The translations under genes were made by a program, and so were the position numbers. Of a stretch of 64,000 nt of DNA, positions 57,106-64,000 are shown one piece after another. The stretch is from JALZKA01 sp963721645. GTDB taxonomy: Bacteria; Actinomycetota; Thermoleophilia; Solirubrobacterales; 70-9. The notes under the pieces are model-generated. The model saw only the letters and a list, made by a program, of their open reading frames with translations. It searched no databases and had not been told where the DNA came from. Where the stretch lies: contig CAVRJK010000002.1 of NCBI GenBank assembly GCA_963721645.1, forward strand, positions 2,232,001 through 2,296,000, given 5' to 3'. How positions within the stretch are numbered: position 1 is the first letter of the stretch; each line of letters starts with the position of its first letter.

Positions 57106-57600
57106 GTGGAGCACGGATCGCCTCAGACGCTCAAAAGTGAAATACTCACGCCGATGAAGCGACCAGGGCGAAAGCAGTCGCGCGATCCGAAGGTCGAGCG
57201 GCTTTCGCAGCTCCAGCTGTTCTCCAACTGCAGCAAGCAGGACTTGCAGCAGATCGCACGGCTCACCACCGAGATCGACGTGCGGGCCGGGAAGGTCCTG
57301 ATGCGCCAGGGGGATCTAGGCCGGGAGTGCCTCGTGATCGAGGAAGGAAGGGCCAAGGCCACGATCCGCGGCAAGGGCACCCACATCATGGGTCCTGGCG
57401 AATGTTTCGGCGAGCTTGCCTTGCTCCACTCTGGACCGCGCGCTGCGACGGTCACGGCCGAGACGGACATGCGCCTAGTTGTCCTCGACTCGCGGGAGTT
57501 TTCAACCCTGCTGACGAATGTTCCAAGCGTCGTAAGGAACGTGCTCGCTGCGGTCGCCGAGCGGTTGCGCGAAACCGAGGGCAAGCAGCCCCACCATTAG
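57106..57600 (+). CDS. Stand-alone cyclic-nucleotide-binding domain protein
   Basis: A 164-residue Crp-like sensor domain without DNA-binding domain. LSQLQLFSNCSKQDLQQIARL begins the domain; GECFGELALLHSGPRAATVTAETD is the phosphate-binding cassette with the Arg and Ala-Thr expected for cAMP or cGMP contact. GTG at 57106 has AGGAG upstream; ATG 57154 is an alternative. It probably modulates a partner protein. Confidence 0.82.
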   Translation: MEHGSPQTLKSEILTPMKRPGRKQSRDPKVERLSQLQLFSNCSKQDLQQIARLTTEIDVRAGKVLMRQGDLGRECLVIEEGRAKATIRGKGTHIMGPGECFGELALLHSGPRAATVTAETDMRLVVLDSREFSTLLTNVPSVVRNVLAAVAERLRETEGKQPHH

Positions 57601-57685
57601 GACATCTTCAAAAGCGGGTACACCGAAAAGCCGATGAGCCCGTGGCGGCTGTCGTTAAGGGCTAGCGACCCATAGCCGTTCCATG

Positions 57686-57719
57686 TAGGCGCTTTGGACG
57701 AGTAGCGTTGAAGTCTCGG
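57686..57719 (+). repeat. GGACGA hairpin element, copy 3
   Basis: TAGGCGCTTTGGACGAGTAG then CGTTGAAGTCTCGG. Lies between the cNMP-binding gene (ends 57600) and a secreted protein gene (starts 57831). Its right end GAAGTC is shared with copy 1. Confidence 0.8.
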
Positions 57720-57830
57720 AATATGCCCGAGGCAGACTGTGTGTTCCCACTCACGCATCAGCCCGGCCTCGCTGTGTGATGATCCGATCGAAATCGCGGC
57801 TGGTAAGGGTCGCCGAGCTAGGGGAGTTGT

Positions 57831-58778
57831 ATGCGCCGCAAGTCTTTCGCACACATTCGTGATCGGTGGCTGAGAGCGCTTGCGCCCTCAATAAAGACGA
57901 AGGACGCTCGAGATCGGTTCCGCACCGTGGTCCGTCTCGGCGGCAAAGGGATGGTGCCGGCGCTCGCCGTAGCGGCGATCGCCGCGCCATCTGCGCTTGC
58001 CGGAAGCCCGTCCGCGACGAAGAGCCTCGGCGAGCAGGACGGCATCGAGTTCCTGCGTACGAAGTCCCCGTCGGTCGTTTCGCAGGCTGGGGCACAGACG
58101 CTTTGCACCGGAAGCGATCAGGTGACCGGCGGCGGAGCGGGAATCGTCGGGGACGGAAGCAAGTCTCACCTCAACACCTCGGGGCCGATAGCGGGCGATC
58201 AGGGGTGGCTTGCCGAGGGCAGGAGCAAGAGTCCAAAGACCGTGACGACCTGGGCGATGTGCGGCGCCGGCGCCGTCGCGACTACGTCCTCGACGGACCA
58301 ATTCGAGAAAATCGAGCAGTACAACACAGGTTTCACTTGCGCCGCGGGCGAAGCGCTGAGCGGCGGAATCCAGGGAACGGGGGGAAACGTCCTCCTCTTC
58401 GGGATGTTCCCCTCCGAAGGCGTCTTCGACTGGACAGACTCATACGGAAACGCGTCCAGCTCCGAGGCAAGCGTGAGGAGCACGATGATCTGCTCGTCCG
58501 CGTACGCCTTCACGCGTCGGACCCAGACCGCGGTTGCGAAGGACAGAGAAGCGCCGAGGGTCGTCGCCAAGTGCGTGGAGGGCGAGACGGTGATCGGCGG
58601 CGGCGTTCAGGTCCTGAAGGACGGAATCATTCAGTCGGATGTGAGGGCGCTCCAGACCCGGCCGTGGGACTCAAAGCGGGACGCCAACAAGCGGCCTGAC
58701 GACGGCTGGATGGTCAGTTCGCAGAACCGGACTGGGACGAAGGTGGACGTGCACGCCATCGCCACCTGCTTGACGTAG
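57831..58778 (+). CDS. Secreted protein with three Cys-Gly repeat units
   Basis: A 315-residue exported protein; basic N-terminus and hydrophobic segment near residues 42-58 (GMVPALAVAAIAAPSALAG). The rest is built from three similar units, each starting Cys-x-x-Gly-x-x-x-x-Gly-Gly and ending Cys: about residues 92-145 (TGSDQVTGGGAGIV ... WAMCGAG), 165-215 (CAAGEALSGGIQGT ... TMICS) and 245-315 (CVEGETVIGGGVQVL ... AIATCLT), each with a late Trp/Asn segment. The same unit makes up the C-terminal half of the protein at 63413. Function unknown; probably surface exposed. Confidence 0.7.
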   Translation: MRRKSFAHIRDRWLRALAPSIKTKDARDRFRTVVRLGGKGMVPALAVAAIAAPSALAGSPSATKSLGEQDGIEFLRTKSPSVVSQAGAQTLCTGSDQVTGGGAGIVGDGSKSHLNTSGPIAGDQGWLAEGRSKSPKTVTTWAMCGAGAVATTSSTDQFEKIEQYNTGFTCAAGEALSGGIQGTGGNVLLFGMFPSEGVFDWTDSYGNASSSEASVRSTMICSSAYAFTRRTQTAVAKDREAPRVVAKCVEGETVIGGGVQVLKDGIIQSDVRALQTRPWDSKRDANKRPDDGWMVSSQNRTGTKVDVHAIATCLT

Positions 58779-58810
58779 GGCTGAGCCTGAGAAGCGGTTA
58801 CGCCGAGCTC

Positions 58811-59023
58811 TCAGCGCGCAAGTTCGCCGAGCGCCTGGTCGTCCGTGTCTTCGGCGAGACGTTGGGGAACAGCTAGGGAATGTGCGTCATGGGGGGCCTC
58901 GATCCAAGTGAGACCGTGCTCCTCATGGAGCTCGCCCTGCGGCCACAGGCCAAGATGAGACCACTGCGCGACGAGGGAACCTTCGATATCGGCCACCACA
59001 TCGGTGCGGCTGGGGTCGCTCAC
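58811..59023 (-). pseudogene. Remnant resembling the N-terminal part of a GNAT-family protein
   Basis: Seventy residues that I recall as similar to the N-terminal domain of certain actinobacterial acetyltransferases (DIEGSLVAQWSHLGLWPQGELHEEHGLTWIEAP). The frame stops before any acetyl-CoA-binding motif, so it is a fragment or a short gene derived from one. GTG start. Weak support. Confidence 0.4.
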
Positions 59024-59051
59024 AGCTTCATTATCGCTTGAGTCTGCGAGT

Positions 59052-59076
59052 GGCGCTTTCGTCCAAAGCGACTAGA
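59052..59076 (-). repeat. GGACGA hairpin element, copy 4 (inverted)
   Basis: On the minus strand it reads TAGTCGCTTTGGACGAAAGC then GCCA. It is the only clear copy in the opposite orientation and is one base shorter after the core. Between divergent genes. Confidence 0.75.
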
Positions 59077-59162
59077 CAAAGTGGCATCTGTCCTTTATCT
59101 TGCCGGCTGAATCGCGGCGGGGCCTTAGGGGTTAAGCGTCGCCTGACTACGGGAGAGTTTTA

Positions 59163-59702
59163 ATGCTGCGCAAGTTCGGTTGGCACCTGCGGGACCAATG
59201 GATCGGCGCGGTGGCCCTGTTTCTCGTCCTCGGCGGAGGCACCGCTTACGCGGTGACGCGGATCGACGCCAACAGCGTCCAGTCCAAGCACATTGTTGAC
59301 GGGCAGGTAAAGGCCAAGGATCTGGAGCGGCCCGAGGACATCAACGAGGTTTCTCTTCCGGAGATGAGGCCGCCGCAGGACTGCGGACTTCCGGAGCCTG
59401 CTGACGACGGCTACTACACCTTCAACCCTGACTTCTACGGCCCAGTCGGGTACTACCGAGACAGCGATGGACGAGTCCATCTCAGCGGGACGATCATGCG
59501 GTGTGGGTCGACCGACAATGTTGCGTTCACTCTTCCGCCCGGGTACAGGCCGGCCTTCGAGGCTCAGTTCGACCGAGATCGTCCTGTGTTCGTGGGCCGG
59601 GGCGGCCAAGTCTCGGAGTTTCACGGTGGCTCCGCCACGGCCTTTTCGGTTTCGGGCATCAGCTTCCGCTGCGCCCCCTCGGGTCTCAATGGCTGCCCTT
59701 AA
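59163..59702 (+). CDS. Secreted protein with 'NSVQSKHIVDGQVKAKDL' block
   Basis: A 179-residue protein with an N-terminal hydrophobic segment (IGAVALFLVLGGGTAYA) followed at once by the block NSVQSKHIVDGQVKAKDL, which I associate with large Thermoleophilia families of exported proteins (compare 63413). The C-terminal part (VHLSGTIMRCGSTDNVAFTLPPGYRP) looks like a small beta domain. GGGAGAG upstream of ATG 59163. Function unknown. Confidence 0.7.
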   Translation: MLRKFGWHLRDQWIGAVALFLVLGGGTAYAVTRIDANSVQSKHIVDGQVKAKDLERPEDINEVSLPEMRPPQDCGLPEPADDGYYTFNPDFYGPVGYYRDSDGRVHLSGTIMRCGSTDNVAFTLPPGYRPAFEAQFDRDRPVFVGRGGQVSEFHGGSATAFSVSGISFRCAPSGLNGCP

Positions 59703-59730
59703 GGTCTCGAAGCCGCTGGGCCGTCGGAAA

Positions 59731-59760
59731 TAGGCGCCTAGGACGAGGAGCGCTAGCGGG
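59731..59760 (+). repeat. GGACGA hairpin element, copy 5
   Basis: TAGGCGCCTAGGACGAGGAG then CGCTAGCGGG; the arms are GCGCCT and AGCGC, slightly diverged. It lies between two convergent stop codons (59702 and 59778). Confidence 0.75.
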
Positions 59761-59777
59761 AAGAGAGCCTCGCGGGG

Positions 59778-60083
59778 CTAGGGCTCGAGCGTGCGAAATG
59801 CCCAGAGCCACGTGGCGAGACCGAGGGCTGGGAGCGCTATCCCCCCAATTGCTATCGGATCACCAGCGCCCTTCTCGCGGACCTCCAAGCCGCCCGCCAA
59901 TGCGTCGCAAGCATCGACTCCCATGTTGAGGAGCAAAGCCGGGCGGGCGAGGTCGGGCGAACGAGCAGCGAGCAACGTAAACACGGCGACCCCGATGTAC
60001 TGACCACCAAAGCCGCGCAGCGACATGACCGATTCCGGTTCGGCGGGCGCATAACGGCCAGCCATGAACCGTGGTGCGATCAT
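59778..60083 (-). CDS. Small membrane protein, DUF4267-like
   Basis: A 101-residue protein with three hydrophobic segments (GQYIGVAVFTLLAA, LLLNMGVDACDALAGG region, IGGIALPALGLATWLWAF). The pattern resembles DUF4267/DoxX-like small membrane proteins. The frame continues upstream of the ATG as GRLSYGLAAMIAPRF, which also fits that family, but meets a stop without an evident start, so the N-terminus may be truncated. Function unknown. Confidence 0.5.
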   Translation of the reverse strand: MIAPRFMAGRYAPAEPESVMSLRGFGGQYIGVAVFTLLAARSPDLARPALLLNMGVDACDALAGGLEVREKGAGDPIAIGGIALPALGLATWLWAFRTLEP

Positions 60084-60181
60084 TGCGGCGAGTCCGTAGC
60101 TGAGTCGTCCGAAAGAACCGCACTAAAGCACTTGAGAGCGCACAGCGCCTCTTGGCCTGGCTAGGAGTCGAGCTTTCGAAG

Positions 60182-60200
60182 CGCCAAAAGCTATTTGGCG
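60182..60200. repeat. Hairpin CGCCAAA-AGCTA-TTTGGCG
   Basis: A perfect 7-bp inverted repeat in the 248-bp gap before the sialidase-like gene. A second short palindrome GTGAC-TGAG-GTCAC lies at 60238-60251. Either could be a regulator site; no T-run for a terminator. Confidence 0.45.
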
Positions 60201-60331
60201 AGACTGAAGGCCGGAGCTATAACCCAAACCGAATTTTGTGACTGAGGTCACGTTCTGGCCCCCAGTCCCAAGGGACACTCAGGGTGCCTCCCCGCTTTAG
60301 TGACGCGGCGGAGTCTTAGTTTCGTCGATTC

Positions 60332-61867
60332 ATGTCAACGTCGGTGCTTGCGAAAGGGGAACCAGTGTTGCTCTCGTCCCGTATCCGCAGAGGTAGCATT
60401 TCGAGCCTCGCAGTGGCGATTGTCGCAGCGATCCTCTTTGGTGCGGCTGCCGCGTCGAAGGCAGACATTCGCGAGCGCTACCGGATCGCCTACGGGTCAA
60501 CGATTTCCGGACCCGTGAACCTGCCGGATACGTGCGATGGCAGGCAAGCGGAGCTCTTTCCGCAGCTAGTCACCCACCCGGACTCCACTCATCGGCTGAC
60601 CGCGCTCTACTTTCAGGACGGAAATCAAGCCGCGATTGGCGCGAGCTCTCGCAGCTCAGGTCGCCGATGGACGAGAACTCCGGTCGAGTCCGCCACGGCT
60701 TGCGCAGGGGGGCCGCCGGAGCGAGAACGGCTCGTGAACCCACTTTTGGCGGGCGGCCCTGACGGCGTTGCTTACTTCGGAAACTCCTGGTACGGAGAGC
60801 GCGACGGTCTGTTCGCATTCGACGTTACGGTGCACCGATCGACCATGTCGGGGTTGGGGTGGACGGATGGAGCTGCCCCCAATATGGGCGCAAGCGCTGT
60901 TTTGCCCGGCGGCCCGTATGCGCAAAACGTCGGCGTGGCCGTAGATCCGACTGACCCTGAGACGGTCCATGCGGTGTGGGCTCAGTTTGACCAGGTACCG
61001 AACCCGGACACCTATGCGCCAGTCGCGGTTCGACTGGAAGCATCTACCTCGGCAGATGGAGGTAACACGTTTTCCGATCCTGTAACCGTGGCTGAGCCGC
61101 CTCCAGACAAATACCTGATCAACGCAAGGCTTCAACTGGCCGCCAAAGGTGCCTTGGTCGCCTTCTACGACACGGTTCCGAAGCCCAAGCTCCTCGACGC
61201 CGCATTCGGCATTCCGGTCCAGTTCGAGGCCTTTTCGTCGCGCTCGGAAAACGGAGGTCAGACCTGGTCGGAGCCGGTTCACGTCGGTAACCCAATCCAA
61301 TTTGACTTCACCGACCCCGATGGCGACGGAGGCGGCTACTACGGCTCAGCAAAGTTCGACACGACGACGAATGGCAAGCGCCGTGCCGCAGTTGCCTGGG
61401 CCACCCCTAAGAAAGACGGATCTTCCACAATCGAGCTCACACGGTCCGCCGACGCGGGCGCAACCTGGAGTGAACCCTCGACTGCGATCTCGGTGCCCGC
61501 GCACTTGATCCAGCCTGCCGTCGCAATTGGGCGAAAGGGGCGAGTGGGCCTCTTTTGGTACGACACCCGAAACGACGAAGCGAATGACGGCGAGCTCACC
61601 GCCGACGCATGGTTTGCCTCCTCAAACCGCTCTGGCAGAAGGTGGCAGACCCGCCACCTTGATGGGCCCTTTGATTTGCGCGCATCGTTCGATCCTGAGG
61701 TGATCGCCTACGACGGTGGCCAGGGAATCGGCGTTTACCAGGATCTCGTCACGATGCGGCGTGGATTCGGAGCCGCTTACACGGTCGGCCCGCCACTCGC
61801 GAAGGACGGCGTGACAGATGTGGAGTTCACCCGGATCGTGGACAAGCGGCATCGACGGCTGAGATAG
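60332..61867 (+). CDS. Secreted sialidase/BNR-repeat protein
   Basis: A 511-residue exported protein with an N-terminal hydrophobic segment (SLAVAIVAAILFGAAAASKA). At least four Asp-box-like (BNR) motifs of a six-bladed propeller are visible: STSADGGNTFSDP, SRSENGGQTWSEP, TRSADAGATWSEP and SSNRSGRRWQTR. The Arg triad of true sialidases cannot be assigned by eye, so enzymatic activity is uncertain. Probably binds or cleaves extracellular glycans. Confidence 0.8.
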   Translation: MSTSVLAKGEPVLLSSRIRRGSISSLAVAIVAAILFGAAAASKADIRERYRIAYGSTISGPVNLPDTCDGRQAELFPQLVTHPDSTHRLTALYFQDGNQAAIGASSRSSGRRWTRTPVESATACAGGPPERERLVNPLLAGGPDGVAYFGNSWYGERDGLFAFDVTVHRSTMSGLGWTDGAAPNMGASAVLPGGPYAQNVGVAVDPTDPETVHAVWAQFDQVPNPDTYAPVAVRLEASTSADGGNTFSDPVTVAEPPPDKYLINARLQLAAKGALVAFYDTVPKPKLLDAAFGIPVQFEAFSSRSENGGQTWSEPVHVGNPIQFDFTDPDGDGGGYYGSAKFDTTTNGKRRAAVAWATPKKDGSSTIELTRSADAGATWSEPSTAISVPAHLIQPAVAIGRKGRVGLFWYDTRNDEANDGELTADAWFASSNRSGRRWQTRHLDGPFDLRASFDPEVIAYDGGQGIGVYQDLVTMRRGFGAAYTVGPPLAKDGVTDVEFTRIVDKRHRRLR

Positions 61868-61918
61868 GCGGCGACGAGATGCGCGCAGTAACTGGCGTTG
61901 GCACCGCGGGTCTCGACC

Positions 61919-61946
61919 TATAACGCTTAGGACGAGAAGCGTCTAT
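61919..61946 (+). repeat. GGACGA hairpin element, copy 6
   Basis: AACGCTTAGGACGAGAAGCG then TCTATTTCG; ACGCTT and AAGCGT are perfect six-base arms around AGGACGAG. Between the convergent stops at 61867 and 61985. Confidence 0.85.
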
Positions 61947-61984
61947 TTCGCCGCCCCCTTGCCTCTGAGATCTCGGGGCTAGCC

Positions 61985-62881
61985 CTATCGCGGCTGCCAG
62001 GCCGGAAACTCATCCAATGCCGCCGGGTCGGACGTGAGCTGGTCCGGCGTGCTGGGCGTCAACCCTGCAGTCCATAGGTCCCAGTCCGTGTTGCTCGCCC
62101 GGTTCTGAAACACGATCTGTTCGCCGTCCGGCGATACGACCGGATTTCTCTGGTCGACCGCGCCCTGAACGAGCGGCACGATGTTCCCGCCGCTGGGGTC
62201 CATCTTGTAGATGTCGCTACCGCTGCCGGGAACCGCGAGCTGATAGACGATGGTCTGGCCGTCGGGTGACCAGTCTGGATGGGATGCAGTGGCCTGTGAG
62301 GCCGTGAGGTTGAGCTCGCTTTCGCCATTCCGATAGACGGTGTAGATGTCGGTCGAAGCGAAATTACTGCGGTCAAAAGCGATCCAGTCGCCGTCGGGAG
62401 AGTAGGTCGGGTGCAGGCCGTCAACGACGAGGTTTCGCTTATTGCTGCCGTCCAGCTTCATCGTCTTGATGTAGCTCTCGAAGTTCACGATCTGGTTCCA
62501 GATCAGTTTCTTCCCCGAGGGCGCGAATGCGACACCCCAATTTGATCTGTTGCTGGTCAGAGGCCGCTTGCCGCTGCCGTCCGAGTTCATCAGCCAGATG
62601 TTGTCGTCCCGGGTCCAGGCGATTTGATTGCCGTCTGGCGAGTAGGCGGGCTCTTCGTCATCGTTGTTCGGACTGCGGCGAGTGAGGTTGATCAGGCGCG
62701 AGCCGTCGGGCTTCATCGAGTAGATGTCACCAGTGTTGGATCCGTTCGCGAAGCGATCGAACGCGATCCTGCCATTCTCGCCGGAAACCGCGGCCCCTCC
62801 GACGGCTGCCGACCCGAGGCAAGCGACGGTCGCCGCGATGATCACTACGGCCGACCAGCGCCTCCTTGAAACCGGATTCAA
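61985..62881 (-). CDS. Secreted TolB-like (PD40) beta-propeller protein
   Basis: A 298-residue exported protein with a signal segment (SAVVIIAATVACLGSAAVGGAA) and six PD40 repeats: AYSPDGNQIAW, AFAPSGKKLIW, TYSPDGDWIAFDRS, DWSPDGQTIVYQ, VVSPDGEQIVFQ, each after a short D/S-rich loop (IYSMKPDGSRLINLT, IWLMNSDGSGKRPLT). Such propellers mediate protein contacts; no peptidase domain is attached. Function unknown. Confidence 0.85.
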   Translation of the reverse strand: MNPVSRRRWSAVVIIAATVACLGSAAVGGAAVSGENGRIAFDRFANGSNTGDIYSMKPDGSRLINLTRRSPNNDDEEPAYSPDGNQIAWTRDDNIWLMNSDGSGKRPLTSNRSNWGVAFAPSGKKLIWNQIVNFESYIKTMKLDGSNKRNLVVDGLHPTYSPDGDWIAFDRSNFASTDIYTVYRNGESELNLTASQATASHPDWSPDGQTIVYQLAVPGSGSDIYKMDPSGGNIVPLVQGAVDQRNPVVSPDGEQIVFQNRASNTDWDLWTAGLTPSTPDQLTSDPAALDEFPAWQPR

Positions 62882-62906
62882 TCGCTCCCCTTAGTAGACA
62901 TCGACC

Positions 62907-63313
62907 CTATGACTTTGTTCGCTCTAGGTCAAGGAATGCCGCATCAGCGGCTCCCTCGCGCGTATGCCTCGACTCGATCTGGGCGAAGACCGGCTCGATG
63001 ATCCGTTGTCGTCGCTGGTAGGCCTCTTCGCCCTCGGGCTCCTTGAGCCGGTCTCGCATCCACTCGTAGTCGGGGCCAAGGCGGATCTTGTCGGCGCCCG
63101 GCTGGTGTCGGCATCAGGTGGGCAAAAGACAGTCGCGCCTTTGGCTTCGAGCGAGCGGATCTGGAGCGAGTTCCGATAGCCGGCGTCGGCGAGGACGGTC
63201 GTTGTCCTCTCTTCGATCCCGGTTCTCGTCAGCTCCGCCTCGGCGAGGCGGGCCATCGGCTCGACGCGGTGGCGCTCGTTGCCGCCCGTGATCAGCTCGG
63301 GGGCGACGATCAT
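62907..63313 (-). pseudogene. IS1182-like transposase fragment, frameshifted
   Basis: Only the C-terminal part of a DDE transposase remains. The first frame reads MIVAPELITGGNERHRVEP and VLADAGYRNSLQIRSLEAKG up to PPDAD (the ADAGY region holds the second catalytic Asp). Near 63100 the sense continues one frame away: KIRLGPDYEWMRDRLK, then EAYQRRQRIIEPVFAQIES with the Y-x2-R-x3-E signature. The N-terminal half and the ends of the IS are absent, so it is inactive. Confidence 0.75.
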
Positions 63314-63412
63314 CTGGTCTCGGGTGGCGGTAGGGTTTTGGTGCCAAGCAAACCTCGGGGGGCCCGGTTACCGGCTCGGCGGGCTCTCTCCAGTTACGCA
63401 TAGGAGAAACCC

Positions 63413-63874
63413 ATGAATCGGATTCCGCGCGAGACCCCATCACCTTCGATGGCGGTGGCCCTTGTCGCCCTATTCGTCGCGCTCGGCGGGGTCGCCTGGG
63501 CAGCGGCCACGATCGGTGCTCGCGACATCAAGGACAACGCCGTGCGCACTAAACACATCAAGGGCGGTCAGGTGAAGACCTCGGACCTCGCCGGGACGGC
63601 CAAAGCAGCCTTCCTGAGCAGCGATGTGACGGTCAGGGAGACCGTCACCCAGTTCGTCGATAACGGCAGCATCTCCGGGCCATCGGCGTCCTGTAACCCT
63701 GGCGAGATTGCGATCGCGGGCGGCGTGGGATGGTCAGCAACACCCCAGGCGAACACGATGGTGATGCTGGAGAGTGGACCAAGTGGTACCGACGCTTGGA
63801 CGGTGACGGTGGGGAACACCAGCGGCTCGACCCAAGGCTTCAGGGTGAAGGTGGTTTGCGTAGCAGCGGGTTGA
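63413..63874 (+). CDS. Secreted protein with N-terminal repeat block and one Cys-Gly unit
   Basis: A 153-residue protein. Hydrophobic segment MAVALVALFVALGGVAWAA, then IGARDIKDNAVRTKHIKGG, the same block type as in the protein at 59163. The C-terminal 60 residues (SCNPGEIAIAGGVGW ... VKVVCVA) are one copy of the unit found three times in the protein at 57831. So it joins the two modules of its neighbours. GGAGAAA before the ATG. Function unknown. Confidence 0.75.
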   Translation: MNRIPRETPSPSMAVALVALFVALGGVAWAAATIGARDIKDNAVRTKHIKGGQVKTSDLAGTAKAAFLSSDVTVRETVTQFVDNGSISGPSASCNPGEIAIAGGVGWSATPQANTMVMLESGPSGTDAWTVTVGNTSGSTQGFRVKVVCVAAG

Positions 63875-63949
63875 ACTGAAGGAGGTGACGCGGTAGCGAG
63901 CACGCTCCGGTTTGCGGTCCGTCACAAGAGATATGAGCCGCACTTCGCA

Positions 63950-64000
63950 CCATCTCGGAAAGCCTCGCTCAGCGCCGGGTTCTCCGCGCGAGGAACGCTC
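63950..64000. repeat. Right copy of the 50-bp direct repeat
   Basis: CCATCTCGGAAAGCCTCGCT and following bases match 52246-52295 with few changes and a 2-base insertion. The window ends inside it, so its full length and the sequence beyond are unknown. Confidence 0.75.

Noticed and set aside
60182..60251. Rho-independent terminator
   Set aside because: The CGCCAAA/TTTGGCG hairpin is not followed by a T-run and there is no gene end just upstream on either strand that needs it.
53306..61946. CRISPR array
   Set aside because: The repeats are hundreds to thousands of bases apart with genes between and no regular spacers or cas genes.
52246..64000. Integron-like cassette array with attC sites
   Set aside because: The hairpins lack the RYYYAAC/GTTRRRY core-site pair, genes lie on both strands in groups, and there is no integron integrase.
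52246..64000. Prophage
   Set aside because: No capsid, portal, terminase, tail or lysis genes; the contents are exported and metabolic proteins.

Overview
The window looks like chromosomal DNA of a high-GC actinobacterium, most likely class Thermoleophilia (Solirubrobacterales or a relative). The evidence is strong GC bias in third codon positions, GTG and TTG starts joined by four-base overlaps, an actinobacterial group 1h type [NiFe]-hydrogenase locus, and several small secreted proteins with the 'Asn-x-Val-x-(S/T)-x-His-Ile-x-x-Gly-x-Val' block and 'MSQENVEIVR' SnoaL-like proteins that I associate with this class. The taxon is inferred from remembered family features, not from a search.

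0-16.3 kb: a Fur-family regulator with its own promoter and inverted-repeat operator is followed by a nickel/cobalt permease. Facing them is one long, tightly overlapped minus-strand operon for a cytosolic hydrogenase: hypC, a second HypC-like gene, hypD, hypE, hhyS, hhyL, a NifU-Rieske electron-transfer protein, DUF5947, DUF6084, an uncharacterised 402-aa protein, a maturation protease, hypA, hypB, a double-SIS protein and hypF. This is a nearly self-contained kit for high-affinity H2 oxidation: structural subunits, CN/CO ligand synthesis, nickel insertion, C-terminal processing, electron exit and nickel import.

16.3-23.8 kb: purH, a small membrane-anchored protein, a helix-turn-helix plus tandem HNH protein whose start codon sits at the middle of a 24-bp perfect palindrome and whose end overlaps tRNA-Lys antisense, then the thiazole and thiamine genes thiG, thiS, thiO (minus) and thiE (plus).

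23.9-35.7 kb: branched-chain 2-oxoacid metabolism and lipoate supply. lpdA, a GST-kappa/DsbA-like protein, a degenerate lipoyl-less E2 homologue and a START-like protein precede a likely promoter and long leader, then E1 alpha, E1 beta, E2, leucine/valine dehydrogenase, lipB, a plsC-type acyltransferase and lipA. The E2 and E1 products need lipoate made by lipB/lipA and are re-oxidised by LpdA. A rhomboid protease and a small membrane protein follow.

35.7-50.6 kb: two tandem secreted beta-lactamase-fold proteins, a tetR gene with an apparent frameshift, a cupin, a sugar epimerase, a glycosyltransferase-sulfotransferase fusion, a Baeyer-Villiger type monooxygenase divergent from a GST-like gene across a TetR-type operator, DUF5701, tRNA-Ala(TGC), glutamate dehydrogenase, an acidic low-complexity protein, a diguanylate cyclase, a secreted beta-helix/RTX-like protein and tRNA-Ala(CGC).

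50.6-64 kb is accessory in character. A 1.6-kb, one-gene segment is bounded by tRNA-Ala(CGC) and a 29-bp exact copy of its 3' end. Beyond that, roughly 11.7 kb lies between two 50-bp direct repeats and holds secreted proteins, SnoaL/VOC proteins, a ZIP transporter, an EamA exporter, a sialidase-like protein, a TolB-like propeller, a decayed transposase, and at least six dispersed copies of a short hairpin element with an invariant GGACGA core. Three other palindromic repeat families sit between or inside the housekeeping genes, in several cases translated in frame.
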